Below the pieces are notes generated by a model. It saw only the letters and a program-made list of their open reading frames with translations. It did no database searches and was not told the origin of the DNA. The position numbers and the translations under genes were made by a program. A stretch of 64,000 nucleotides of DNA from Silurus meridionalis. Taxonomy: Eukaryota > Chordata > Actinopteri > Siluriformes > Siluridae. Positions 9,920-18,370 of the stretch are shown piece by piece (positions within the stretch are counted from its first letter, which is position 1; the number at the start of each line of letters is the position of its first letter). The stretch is from positions 14,436,773 to 14,500,772 of the forward strand of contig NC_060893.1 of NCBI RefSeq assembly GCF_014805685.1, written 5' to 3'.

Positions 9920-12234
9920 AACTCTTAAATTCTGTAAAGCACCTTTGAGACAATGTCTATTGTGAAAAGGCGCTATAGAAATAAACTTGCCTTGACACAC
10001 AAACCTGCTGTCAATAATCTAAAAACTTAAAGCATTGGGGTGTATGCAAGCTTGACATTCCTGATTGCACATGTTTAATATGTTTTCAGTCATGAATACA
10101 GTCTCCTTTGTGTTGTGTTTTTGGGACAGGTACCGGGTCCACTGCAACAATGATCAGGTTAGAACATCAACTGAAAGTGAGTGGAAAAAGCACTTATGTG
10201 TGAATAGTGTTGCTGCGGTTATTATCATCCAAATTATAATGAAATAAACTTTTATTTGGAAATGTGTTCACAAGGCAGCATAACACTAGATGGCATTGCA
10301 AGCAACCGTCTTCTGTACACATGATCTTGTGCCGTGTCTCCCACCCAGACAGTATGGGCAAGAAGCAGAAAACATGCTTTTATACATATAATATGCTTAC
10401 AAACCAACTGGACAGGGTTTTTTAGTTTGTGTTTGGTTCTTTTTTCTTCTGCTTACTCACTGCTACACCAATGTGTGTAGATTGTTCTGCCTTCATGCCT
10501 TTCCAGGCAGTGTATTTATATACCAAGCGTTATTTGTCTTTGATATTTTGATTAATATTATATATAGGGCTGCAACAACTGATCGATAAAATCGCTAATA
10601 ACCGATAACGACCTTCATGGTCAACGAATGCCAGTGTCGATTAGTTACTGCTCAAGTTTCGGGTTAACATGACAGCAAGACAACACAGCCGCTTGAAATG
10701 GCAAAGTACAGAGCCAACCGGTGTTGTGCCTAATTCTGCCCCCCCTGGCTGAAGTACACCCTCCTTTGTGTGCACGCTGACAGTACCGTTGTGTTTCCCA
10801 TAGATGGCACTTAAAACACGTAAAGTTCTGTCAAGTGCTTCCCTGATCCTCACACCAAACGTTCAATTTGGAAATACGACGGTACTGTACGTGTGCACGC
10901 GAAGGGGGGTAGACTTCAGCCAGTGGGGTGGAAATTAGGCACAACGCCTGCAGCAAGAACAAGTGCGCGTCCCAAGTTATACAAGGCCTGGGATCATTTT
11001 ATATTAATAGCAACAAAGAAGACTATAACCTGCAAGTTATGCAAAGCTGAGTTTGTGTGGTAGGAAGTACCACCATGATGAACGAGCACATGAAAAGAAA
11101 ACACACTGGTGTCACAGAAGAAGGTGAAACATCGGCCCGGTGAGCAAAAACTGTATAATCCTCATAATGTGAAAATGGTATATTTTAATTAAGTACTATT
11201 GTGTAAAGTTTGTTTGCTTACTTCGAGACAGACACACTCGATCTGTTCTGTCGTGACTCATGAGCATCAGGTTGCGCAATTAGCTTGCTCATAGCATAGT
11301 CTTTTTCTTCTTTCGGCTTTCCCTATTAGGGTTCGCTACAGTGGATCATCCGTCTCTATACCACCCTTGCTCTCTTTCAAACCAATTATCTGCATGTTTT
11401 CCTTCACCACATCTATATACCTCCCCCTTGGCCTTACTCTTTTCGTCTGTCCTGGCGGCTCCATCCTCAGCATTCTCCTATCAATATACCCCATGTGCTC
11501 AATCGTGCCTCCCTCACTTTGTCTCTAAAACATCCCACATGCGCGGCCCTTTTAATAAACTTGTTTCTAATCCTGTCCATCCTCGTCACTCCCAATGAAA
11601 ATCTCAACATCTTCAGCTCTCCTACCTCCAGCTCCACCTCCTGTCGTTTGGTCAATGCCACTGTCTCTAATCCATACAACATCGCAGGTCTTACCACAGT
11701 CCTATAAACTTTCCCTTTCACTCTTGCAGATACTCTTCTATAACAAATCACTTGTGCCACTCTTCTCTCTTCTATATATTTTTTTATGCATTGTTGTCAA
11801 CTTACCATCTGCAGTTATCATTTAAAACAATTCATGTTGTATTTTTCTTTTTTTTTTTTACAGAAATAAACAACCCAGCATGAGTGAATTTGTTCAAAGG
11901 AGAAATCCCCCATGAGCCACTATAAACTTTAAAATGTCAACATTAAAGATATATAAACTCAATATTTGGCTTTTGCATTTTTTAAAGTACACTTTTATAC
12001 ATACATACATACATACCCTGAATTAGAGTTGGATATAGTAATAATAGCAAAACAGCTATTGTGTCTGATTAATCCAATTAATCAGGATTTTTCTATATCC
12101 ATTTGTAAGTATGATCTTTTTGTTGTCTATGTGCTCTTGTTTAAGGAATTCTTTTTTTTTTTTCAGGTTTTGACTTGCATGCCATCTATGAGAACTATGA
12201 GACACCATTGGCCACAAATGATCAGACAACCTGA
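1..12234 (+). CDS. Gene A: multi-FN3 single-pass receptor with short cytoplasmic tail (3' part, 14 exons in window)
   Basis: Joined exons 1-261, 677-937, 1224-1484, 1666-1926, 2080-2339, 2912-3169, 4265-4510, 5538-5801, 5939-6091, 6177-6381, 6502-6620, 9709-9796, 10130-10176 and 12167-12234. The FN3 repeats (W in NWNEP, Y in the NYTFTV strand, a TxGLTxG turn) resemble PTPRJ/PTPRH-type ectodomains. Exons 9-11 look like the R3 phosphatase membrane-proximal domain. A transmembrane helix is followed by about 40 cytoplasmic residues and TGA, with no phosphatase domain. Splice phases agree from exon 6 to the stop. Exon 5 is frameshifted, so the gene is either a pseudogene, skips that exon, or has a sequencing error there. 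Ligand and role are unknown. The 5' end lies upstream of the window; gene B is its tandem paralog. Confidence 0.75.
603..663 (+). repeat. (GT)n microsatellite before exon A2
   Basis: About 20 GT units ending 13 nt before the acceptor TTTGCAG of exon A2. Confidence 0.9.
677..937 (+). CDS. Gene A exon A2, FN3 domain
   Basis: The acceptor TTTGCAG at 670-676 lies about 15 nt after a (GT)n tract; the donor is GTAAGT. It is 261 nt, phase 1-1. It is nearly identical to gene B exon B8 (48145-48405), including the shared variant KYIFTVTAVAVDKQ. Confidence 0.87.
1224..1484 (+). CDS. Gene A exon A3, FN3 domain (mosaic)
   Basis: 261 nt, phase 1-1, acceptor GTTTCAG. The exon body and upstream flank match gene B exon B9, with the same unusual LRWTGGSLNKS and AFAGDGQNGG segments. 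The last bases and the following intron match those after exon B10. The switch lies between about 1460 and 1490. Confidence 0.87.
1666..1926 (+). CDS. Gene A exon A4, FN3 domain (mosaic)
   Basis: 261 nt, phase 1-1, acceptor TTTGCAG, donor GTAAGA. The upstream flank and body resemble gene B exon B11 (NGYRSYF, ADTQTTGSP). The intron that follows resembles the one after exon B4 and then switches to the intron type that precedes 'b' exons. Confidence 0.85.
2080..2339 (+). CDS. Gene A exon A5, type-b FN3, frameshifted
   Basis: Same type as the 'b' exons of gene B (EPDTVSNLTAVN...). It is 260 nt instead of 261: the run of five G after the codon for Ala in KAMGE is four G here (2156-2159). The frame then meets TAG at 2175-2177. 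Splice sites are intact (TTCACAG and GTAAGA). The phase 1-1 layout would let this exon be skipped without harming the frame. A homopolymer sequencing error is also possible. Confidence 0.8.
2391..2440 (+). repeat. SINE-like fragment in type-b intron
   Basis: GGGCGGCATGGTGGTGCAGC, a motif of a widespread vertebrate short repeat. It recurs in the introns after 'b' exons at about 53153, 55236, 56411, 58374, 59544, 60714 and 62591, carried along by exon duplication. Confidence 0.5.
2912..3169 (+). CDS. Gene A exon A6, type-a FN3 domain
   Basis: 258 nt, phase 1-1, acceptor CTCACAG, donor GTATGT as in all 'a' exons. It encodes the NWTEPIGKRSFF and NYTILISAVAAD segments. It is almost the same as the 'a' exons at 52-64 kb, showing recent exchange between the genes. 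Confidence 0.87.
3640..3773 (+). mobile_element. LINE 3'-end fragment
   Basis: Contains GACATGCAGGTGGTTG, then GATCCGCTGTGGCGACCCCT and AGAAGCCGAAAGAAG. This is the 3' end of a LINE whose reverse-transcriptase part also appears on the - strand near 11.5 kb. The same tail ends the SINEs at 19.1 and 19.6 kb. Confidence 0.6.
4265..4510 (+). CDS. Gene A exon A7, FN3 domain
   Basis: 246 nt (82 codons), phase 1-1, acceptor CCCATAG, donor GTAGGT. It encodes SWTEPLGNRSFF, GLTPGTNYTFTVSAVADD and NKTEGS. It is more diverged than the array exons and has no close match in gene B inside the window, so it is probably the conserved last classical FN3 before the membrane-proximal part. Confidence 0.83.
4599..4771 (+). 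pseudogene. Truncated type-a FN3 exon remnant
   Basis: Matches the 3' two thirds of an 'a' exon (SFNITNLSP-like part onward) and the first bases of the intron after A6. It lacks the 5' part and the acceptor. The donor has an extra base (AAGTAATG). It is a decayed duplicate of A6 within the intron. Confidence 0.7.
4921..5133 (-). mobile_element. Possible solo LTR or LTR fragment
   Basis: GC-rich island in AT-rich intron that starts TGTCA and ends TGACA. It carries a - strand AATAAA (TTTATT at about 4971), as do the LTRs at 6.8 and 20.5 kb. No clear target duplication is seen. Confidence 0.35.
5538..5801 (+). CDS. Gene A exon A8, divergent FN3-like domain with cysteines
   Basis: 264 nt, phase 1-1. 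The acceptor is CTCAAG; the donor GTGTTA is weak. The first strand keeps LTWTNPPG, while the rest is diverged. It carries five Cys: one near the start, two in CNPVC, two in the C-terminal half. Such Cys are absent from the array FN3 exons. It probably forms a disulfide-stabilised FN3 near the membrane. Confidence 0.7.
5939..6091 (+). CDS. Gene A exon A9, membrane-proximal domain, part 1
   Basis: 153 nt, acceptor TTTAAG, donor AGTATT, phase 1 to 1. It starts PPVPGKPEDV and contains VCKTAVTLQF and NGPIEAYGVLLS. The pattern resembles the start of the membrane-proximal domain of R3-class receptor phosphatases; this is a recalled family resemblance, not a search. Confidence 0.72.
6177..6381 (+). 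CDS. Gene A exon A10, membrane-proximal domain, part 2
   Basis: 205 nt, acceptor TTTCAG, donor GTAAGG, phase 1 to 2. It contains MTYNDWLQEKTKTY and ends NGPLSNQYY. The T-Y-x-x-W-L and N-G-P-L elements are typical of this domain in PTPRJ-like receptors. Confidence 0.75.
6502..6620 (+). CDS. Gene A exon A11, membrane-proximal domain, part 3
   Basis: 119 nt, acceptor TTTGCAG, phase 2 to 1. It reads R-VALVLFTYLKIRDG and ends ITAKPVDSQ just before the membrane. The donor GTAAAA follows. The next coding exon is 3.1 kb away because an LTR element sits in the intron. Confidence 0.75.
6823..7323 (-). repeat. 3' LTR of the LTR element
   Basis: 501 bp. Its part 7080-7323 matches 9243-9486 at about 95% by eye. 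It contains a - strand polyadenylation signal (TTTATT at about 6873). It begins (- strand) TGGCATGAATCC where the other copy has TGTCAGGAATCC. Confidence 0.65.
7330..8700 (-). repeat. GC-rich coding minisatellite inside the LTR element
   Basis: Degenerate tandem units of about 24-36 bp built on GGAGACCTGGAGCGGAGCGACG and GGAGCTCGGGAGYGAGAC motifs. They keep a 329-codon - strand frame (7198-8187) open because unit lengths tend to be multiples of three. The Ser/His/Pro-rich product looks low-complexity. Confidence 0.55.
8529..8969 (-). pseudogene. Gag-like open frame of the LTR element
   Basis: - strand frame with AKIAFHISLLTGETLSLASE and LWDATGGEF, the spacing seen in Gypsy-type Gag domains (inferred from pattern memory). 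It runs into a repetitive Ser/Leu/Gln-rich tail. There is no zinc knuckle or polymerase. Confidence 0.45.
9152..9486 (-). repeat. 5' LTR of the LTR element, altered
   Basis: 9243-9486 matches the 3' LTR. 9152-9242 is instead T/A-rich and unrelated to it, so an internal part of about 257 bp has been replaced. Confidence 0.55.
9709..9796 (+). CDS. Gene A exon A12, transmembrane helix
   Basis: 88 nt, acceptor ACCTGCAG, donor GTAAGG, phase 1 to 2. It encodes about 25 hydrophobic residues (AAISLGLLLPFISLLTIFF) followed by MLRR as a stop-transfer signal. The orientation is type I, given the FN3 domains upstream. Confidence 0.82.
9838..9917 (+). repeat. (CA)n microsatellite
   Basis: CA repeat in the intron after exon A12, followed by a LINE-type 3' tail (GCGCTATAGAAATAAACTTG, about 9948-9992). 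Confidence 0.9.
10130..10176 (+). CDS. Gene A exon A13, cytoplasmic juxtamembrane
   Basis: 47 nt, acceptor GGGACAG, strong donor AAAGTGAGT, phase 2 to 1. With the preceding exon it gives the basic stretch RRYRVHC and then NNDQVRTSTE. Confidence 0.68.
10565..11145 (+). mobile_element. hAT transposon fragment with BED zinc finger
   Basis: Starts with a hAT-style end TAGGGCTGCAAC. At about 10957-11115 the + strand encodes a BED finger: RPKLYKAWDHF, then TCKLCKAEF, then MMNEHMKRKHTG. An in-frame TAG after EFVW shows decay. No transposase core is present. Confidence 0.6.
11290..11770 (-). mobile_element. LINE fragment (3' part of reverse-transcriptase ORF)
   Basis: The - strand encodes VVRPAMLYGLETVALTKRQ and LKMLRFSLGVTRMDRIRNKF, the C-terminal part of a common fish LINE polyprotein. 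The 3' end (AGCCGAAAGAAGAAAAAG, - strand) lies at about 11300-11320. It is 5'-truncated. Confidence 0.7.
11863..11914 (+). other. Possible alternative 3' exon of gene A
   Basis: A strong polypyrimidine run and TTTACAG end at 11862. Joined to A13 in phase 1 it would give AAA then TAA, ending the protein at once (TSTEK). It could give an even shorter tail, or be an unused site. Confidence 0.25.
12167..12234 (+). CDS. Gene A exon A14, last coding exon with tyrosine motif
   Basis: A T-rich tract and TTTCAG precede the exon. In the phase required by A13 it reads S-FDLHAIYENYETPLATN and ends at TGA 12232-12234. The two tyrosines lie in IYENYE; Y-E-N fits the pYxN pattern bound by the Grb2 SH2 domain (known motif, inferred use). 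A different frame of the same exon is open to 12355, so a frame or splice alternative cannot be excluded. Confidence 0.6.
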
Positions 12235-12420
12235 ATTAAAGCAAATGCTGAAACACATCTCAGCCATTCCATTATCTGGATTATCATCAGTTGCAGAAAA
12301 CTTGTCATCCAATGAATGTAGTGAACCAGACCGGTACATGCCAATTCAACAATAATTTTGAGGCATAAGAAAATGTTTTTTATAAAAAAATATAATTATT
12401 ATTTTACATTTATGAATAAA
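12235..12420 (+). other. Gene A 3' UTR with polyadenylation signal
   Basis: AT-rich sequence after the stop. AATAAA occurs at 12415-12420, with further AATAAA-like sites at about 12543-12570. Confidence 0.5.
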
Positions 12421-13089
12421 ACATGAGGATGACACCAACATCAATGTTTTCAATGTAATCAATGTTTTCTTATTTAATTATTAAATGCTGTATGTGTAAG
12501 CTATGGTTTATGGTAACACTACTGTGTCTTAAATTACTATTGTAATAAAAAATAAAAAATACAAAATAAAAGGTTTATCTAAGTGTTAACCCACAACAAA
12601 CTGCGGGTTCCATTTTGAATAAGGCCACAGCATAACACACTGTGAGGATTATTTTCCTATGATCACATTGTCTGGAGCATTTTATTCCAATAACTACAGG
12701 ACCATGTTTTTTTTTTGTTTTTTGTTTTTTTTATAAATGAATGACACATATCACATTTTAATGGTTTATACTATATTAAATAGACAATAAGACACAAGTT
12801 AGTTCACACTTAAGTTACAGCCTCAACACAAGGACTTCAGGACATCTATCCATTAGGACATTATTAAGCTTACAGATTGCATGGAGACTATTTTATAATG
12901 ATTAAAGTTGGAATAATTTGGTAAATTTGATGGTTAAAGCTATTGTTTGGTGTAATGCAATTTCTGTCATAGTTTCTGTTGTAAAGTTCATCCCAACAGT
13001 CTTTATTCATTACAGTAGTGATTAGTGCGACTGTTCCAGCGTGCACGAGCCTCTACCTCTCTTGCTGGACAAATGTCACCACTTACTGG
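12421..13089. other. Intergenic, no feature recognised
   Basis: AT-rich sequence with A/T homopolymers. No open frame or repeat family is recognised. Confidence 0.5.
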
Positions 13090-13805
13090 ACCACGGGGCA
13101 AAGGTGGCAAAAGTACAAACATCCTTTACTCAAGTAGAAGTACAGATACTCATGTTTTAAAAGACTCTAGTAAAAGTTGATGTATTAACTAAACATTTTC
13201 ATTCAGGTTTTGGTAAAGAAGTATGGGCCCTTACATCTAATTAAGAAAAAAGTAGCCATTACTACTATCTCTTTCTGTGTCACGCATTGTGAATGTATCC
13301 AGTTTAACCAACCACCATATAGAACACAAGTAAAGAAAAGATGATGGTGGATTGTCTCTGTTCTCAGACATGTTTAAATCGCTGTTTTCCTCTGTCTCAT
13401 CCATGTTAACCCCATTCCTCATTTTTGCTTTCTGCCTTGCTCGTTGTAATCTTTGTAAACTAGTCTACGTCTGTGGTGTGTGAGAGCCAGGAAATAATAC
13501 ACCAGATGTAGATTGAAAAAAAAGAAAAAGCATGCAATGACAAGATACAGGTTGATGTGCTGCAAACGGCATGCAACGAAAAGAAAAAATATTGATCATG
13601 TCATCAAATAGATTAAAACTAAAGTAATGTGCCTGGTTTGAAAATGTACAGATGTAGAAGTAAAAGTACAGATATTTGTGTAAGAAATTGAATGAGTGAA
13701 AATTAAACGTTTTCCAAAAAAGAAATAGTGAAGTAAAGTGCTGAAAACAGAAAAATCTACTTAAGCACATTACAGAAGTATTTGTACTTCATTACTCCCC
13801 ATCAA
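13090..13805. mobile_element. Possible hAT-like non-autonomous element
   Basis: Left part GGCAAAAGTACAAACATCC and right part GAAGTATTTGTACTTCATTAC are inverted relative to each other. The pattern of AGTACA motifs is typical of a common fish repeat. The ends are not sharp. Confidence 0.4.
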
Positions 13806-13914
13806 TGTGCTGGAGGACAGGCAAATAGCGACTACAAACCAAAGAAATTATTTAGCAATTAGAAATATTGCTATTAGCACGGAAGCGCATTGCATTCATA
13901 AAGAAAAAAAAATT

Positions 13915-14220
13915 CACAGTTATTCATAGTTATGACTAACTATCTCATAATTCTGACTTACTATCCTATAATTATGACATAGTATCTCATAATTATGACT
14001 TGCTATCTCATAATTATGACTTAGTATCTCATAATTGTCTTACTATCTCATAATTATGACAGTATCTCATAATTATGACTTAGTATCTCATAATAATGAG
14101 ATCCTGATATTGCTTTCGGTCTCCTCTGATTCAAAAGGGGAAACAAAAGACAAATAACCTTTAAATAAAATATCCTGATCTCATAATTATGACTTAGTAT
14201 ATCATAAATATGAGATAAGT
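13915..14220. repeat. Minisatellite, left arm of foldback
   Basis: About 18-bp units of the form TCATAATTATGACTTAGTATC, itself near-palindromic. The inverted counterpart is at 15385-15590. Confidence 0.75.
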
Positions 14221-14826
14221 TGGAGCAGTCTGTGGCAGGGGAGTGTTTTAGCACATAACACCGGATCTGACGTTACTGCATTTTTTGCTCGGAAGCGGAT
14301 CATTGTGTAACTATGGGGATGTAGAAGCTATCGTATGGTTTAGCTTGATGACTGTATATGTTAGTGTTAAGATGGTTCTCACAATGGTTCTCTAAACACA
14401 TTCCTGTTATCTGTTCAGTGTCTATAGGATATTTACGATATGAGTATGTGAGGTATACAGGAAGTCTTTATATGGGCTCACACATCTCCGGTTATTATGT
14501 CTTCTTACCCAATCAGGAACAGTTTTAGCTCAGGTTTTTTCCCCAGTGTATGTATATACTTGTCTGTTATCTGCATTAAATTAAAGAAACAAAATATGCG
14601 CCATGCTGTGTGCTGTGTGATTCTTCACTGATCAGAACAGGCACCACAGGCATCGTAGATCGCATTGAAAACCTTTCCAAGAATGAAGTTTTGTTTGGTC
14701 ATGATAAAAATCTAACAGTATATTAGTGTAATTAGCTACTGGACATTTCCTCGCTGACCTGCCCCTCCTGCTAATTAATTTAGTTATGTTAATTCTTGCT
14801 GCAGTTAACAGATACGAGGCATTAAC

Positions 14827-14874
<48 letters not shown>

Positions 14875-14893
14875 TTAACATCTGATGATTTTA

Positions 14894-14949
<56 letters not shown>

Positions 14950-14950
14950 T
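14827..14950. repeat. (ATA)n and (TTA)n trinucleotide tracts
   Basis: (AAT)n at 14829-14876 and (ATT)n at 14895-14950. Mirror tracts lie at 15061-15112 and 15136-15172 in the other arm. Confidence 0.85.
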
Positions 14951-15059
14951 TTTTAAACATTGACTACTAATATATGTTACACATTCTGACTGTCCACTTC
15001 AAAACTTTTATCAAGTGGACAGTCAGAATGTGTAACACATATTTGCAGTCATTGTTAAA

Positions 15060-15115
<56 letters not shown>

Positions 15116-15384
15116 TCATCAGATGTTAAATTATTATAATAATAATAATAATTATTATTATTATTATTATTAATATAGTTAATGCCTCGTATCTGTAATT
15201 GCAGCAAGAATTACCATAACTGAATTAACTGTAGCAGGAGGGGCAGGTCAGCGAGGAAATGTCCAGTAGCTAATTACACTAATATACAGTCATCAGGCTA
15301 AACCATATGATAGCTTCTACATCTCCATGGTTGCGCAATGAGGCGCTTCCGAACAAAAAAAATGCAGTAACGTCAGATCCGGTG

Positions 15385-15590
15385 TAAGTCATAATTATGA
15401 AATAATAAGTCATAATTATGAGATAATAAGTCGTAATTATGAGATAATAAGTCGTAATTATGAGATATTCAGTCATAATGATGAGTTAGTAAGTCATACC
15501 TATAAGATATTAAGTCATAATTATGAGATACTAAGTCATACTTATGAGTTATAATTATGAAATAGTAAGTCATAATTATGAGATCCTTTC
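15385..15590. repeat. Minisatellite, right arm of foldback
   Basis: Units AAGTCATAATTATGAGATA, the reverse complement of the left-arm repeat. Confidence 0.75.
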
Positions 15591-15811
15591 TGTGAATTTT
15601 TTTTCTTTGTGAATGCAATGCGCTTTCGTATATTAGACATTTCATGTGACATGATTTAAAAAAAAAGCATTTAAGACTTTTACACTTACTTTTATATAGT
15701 CTTTTAAAAGTCTTTTTTTTTATAATAAGCGCTCTGCTTTGTGCTTTTGCGGAACTGAAAGTGACAGCAGTGTTATTTGGTGGGCGTGGTTTAAACCACA
15801 AAGTGTAGAAT

Positions 15812-15922
15812 GAGAGAGAGAGAGAGAGAGAGAGAGTGAGAGAATGTTCTATTATAAATTATTAAACCTATCTACAAATATCTTGCAAGATGCTTTCTTT
15901 CTTTCTTTCTTTCTTTCTTTCT
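15812..15922. repeat. (GA)n and (CTTT)n microsatellites
   Basis: GA repeat at about 15812-15836 and CTTT repeat at about 15894-15921. Confidence 0.85.
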
Positions 15923-16854
15923 GGTTTTTATTTTCCCTTATTCTCAAGTGATGTCTGTCTGTTGTATCTGTTGTATTGATAAGCTGACTTTAAAAGTTGA
16001 TGACTTCTACCTGAACATAAGGAAATAATAAACTTACCATTTGTCTTATTGCAAACATGGTGATTCTCCCACTGCAGTCTGACTGAAGAGGATCACCATG
16101 ATCACCTATTTAGCAAAATAAATTATCCTACAGGCAGCTGAAAAATTATAATTCCACATTGAAAAAATCAGCTCACTGACTATAATGAAGTGATGTATTA
16201 TTGTTTATAACTTTGTCAGTTTTTAGATTGTCTTGGTTTGATGAAAAAGCAGGTTTTGTTTAAAGGTTCTGCTGCAAGCCTTTAAGCTGCACACAGACGT
16301 TATCAGTAGACAAACAACCAATTCCTGCTGTCAGTCAATGACAGGCTGATTCACTGCTAATTCTGCTGTTATGCTAAGCCTGCAGTTTTCATGCTTAAAC
16401 ACTCAGTTAGACTGTACTACAACATAAAATGTAAATGAAATCCATGCTTCAGGTTTTACTGGGAAGTATAAGTATAAACACAGTCAGTTAAAAAAAACCA
16501 TGCAAATATTTAGACATCACAGGGCAAGAGCATGATTAAAGATAGACTAGAAAAAAACAGCATATGGCAAGTTGGCATCAGCAAATTTACCTCTGCTTAC
16601 AGTAGTAATGCTTAAAATGTGTAAAGCACTTCAGTGTATTGGTAATATGTTACTGTAAAAGTAAAGTTTTTTTACATGTACACCTTTGGTTTATTCTAGA
16701 ACATAATAACCAAAATATTCCTTAACAATGCTGTGTGCATCATTAGTTTATGTATTTTTTTGCTTAGGCAGTTGTTTTGGGTAGTTTGTATGCATTTCTT
16801 CTTCTGGACAACAGTATTAATTACTTCCTCTTTATATTAATTAATACAGTGGTG
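15923..16854. other. Intergenic, no feature recognised
   Basis: AT-rich DNA with no supported gene or repeat. Confidence 0.5.
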
Positions 16855-17035
16855 GGCTGTGCATTTCACACCAGCTTAAGTGGCTGAATCAATCCACCTC
16901 TTAATACCAGCATTATAATACCAAGGCTATAGAAACCATTAATGTTATAAAGAAATGCAGTATAACAGAGCATTGCATTACACACTGATTTTGAAAGAAG
17001 GCCTTGCTGGCCCTGATGGCCTGCCACGTCTCTAA
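16855..17035. repeat. Dispersed repeat, copy 1
   Basis: Shares CACCTCTTAATACCA, GGCTATAGAAA and AGAAATGCAGTA in the same order and spacing with 17975-18130. Confidence 0.55.
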
Positions 17036-17130
17036 TTCCAGTCCCTAATAATAGTACTATACAACTATTTCAAAATAACTGATTTTATATTCCTAAATGC
17101 TTAAAATATCCAGAATTAGAATCTGAAGTG

Positions 17131-17169
17131 GTTTTGTTGCCAAGTGTGCTTAGAAACCGTTGAAGTATG

Positions 17170-17229
<60 letters not shown>

Positions 17230-17274
17230 TGCATACTTCAAGTGGAAAATAGTGCAAAGAAACCGTTGAGTATG

Positions 17275-17310
<36 letters not shown>

Positions 17311-17490
17311 CATACTCCAACGGTTTCTTTGCACTATTTTCCACTTGAACATATCTTTATTTTCAGCAAGTTTTATAAATTGATAATCTGTATAATTTGT
17401 TTTTTTTTTCTCTTTCATTTATATGCTGTACCTAGAAGCTTCTATCACCAAGGCAAAATCCTTTTTTTGTGTAAGCACACTTGGCAACAG
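17131..17490. repeat. Nested inverted repeats around (AT)n tracts
   Basis: TTGCCAAGTGTGCTTA (about 17137) is inverted as TAAGCACACTTGGCAA (about 17472). Inside, GAAACCGTTGAAGTATGCAA and TTGCATACTTCAAGTGG flank the (AT)n at 17172-17226. GAAACCGTTGAGTATGCAA and TTGCATACTCCAACGGTTTC flank the (AT)n at 17277-17309. Long hairpins can form. Confidence 0.75.
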
Positions 17491-17974
17491 TATATGAATG
17501 GTTATTGGTTATTATTTTCCACATTATGTTTCACAGGGAACCACTGAAGTTCTATTACAGTATAATCAAATGTTATAACCAGAATGTCAATATAACATGC
17601 AAATAAGTTTGAAAGTAAGTGGAAATGCAGGTTCTGCCAGAACTTCTGTATTGAGATCTGACAGCAGCTTTGTATGGCAACTGTATGCATGTGTGGCTGT
17701 TCCATTACTTAAGTATACATTTTATAATTGTCTGGGATGTTTTCTTTAGCTTAGTGCATCTGCAAATACCTCAACATAGTAACATATATTTTAGCTTGCA
17801 AATACTTGCAAGACATTGCTGAAACCACTTTTTCACATCTAACATAAGCTAATCAGCTAAAATTAACTTAAATTATTTAAAATTGTTCATAAATATTTAC
17901 TTGTGCTAGCCTTCTGGCTAACAGGTATTCTGACTTGGTACCTACAATAATTTTCTTATTTATTTATGCACACC

Positions 17975-18130
17975 AGTGGAAGGCCATGCAATTTCACACT
18001 GAGGCCTTCAATTGTGTCCTACATGACCCAATTCACCTCTTAATACCAACATTATGACATCATGGCTATAGAAAACATCAATATTATACAGAAATGCAGT
18101 AAAATGAAGCGCTGCATCACAGGTATCTAA
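17975..18130. repeat. Dispersed repeat, copy 2
   Basis: Second copy of the repeat at 16855-17035, with AAGGCCATGCAATTTCACAC at its start. Confidence 0.55.
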
Positions 18131-18370
18131 TGCAGCAAGAAAGAATTCCATTACTGAAGCAAGAAACACAATAAAAACAAGTCTCCTTTCACTGCAGCCA
18201 CAGCAGTGCTGCATTTATTGTCTCTAGCAGAACCATTCATATTAACCTCATAAAACACCTTGGATTTCTGAGCATTTTTGTGCATTTTCCCCATGCATTA
18301 TGGTTTTCCTGGGGATTATTTTAGTAATATAATATAATAATATAATATATATAATATAATATAATGTTAT

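Larger units (their letters stand above)
13878..15630. mobile_element. 1.75-kb foldback element (giant imperfect palindrome)
   Basis: The arms are inverted copies of each other: ends ACGGAAGCGCATTGCATTCA and the reverse complement of TGCAATGCGCTTTCGTA; blocks GGATCTGACGTTACTGCA (14264) and TGCAGTAACGTCAGATCC (15362); blocks at 14738-14825 and 15177-15275; and (ATA)n/(TAT)n tracts. The centre is at about 15005. A 6-bp direct repeat TATTAG flanks it (13872-13877, 15631-15636). The left arm has about 370 bp extra (14350-14722). No transposase is seen. Confidence 0.78.

Noticed and set aside
11341..11825. + strand open frames near 11.5 kb as coding
   Set aside because: They are antisense to a recognisable LINE reverse-transcriptase fragment.
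12167..12355. Frame ending DRYMPIQQ as the true C-terminus of gene A
   Set aside because: It does not match the phase 1 junction from exon A13; kept only as an alternative.
13915..14220. CRISPR-like direct repeats
   Set aside because: Short AT-rich near-palindromic minisatellite without spacers, mirrored in the other arm of a foldback element, in a vertebrate genome.
17116..17418. Tyr-Ile repeat open frames
   Set aside because: They are translations of (AT)n microsatellites.
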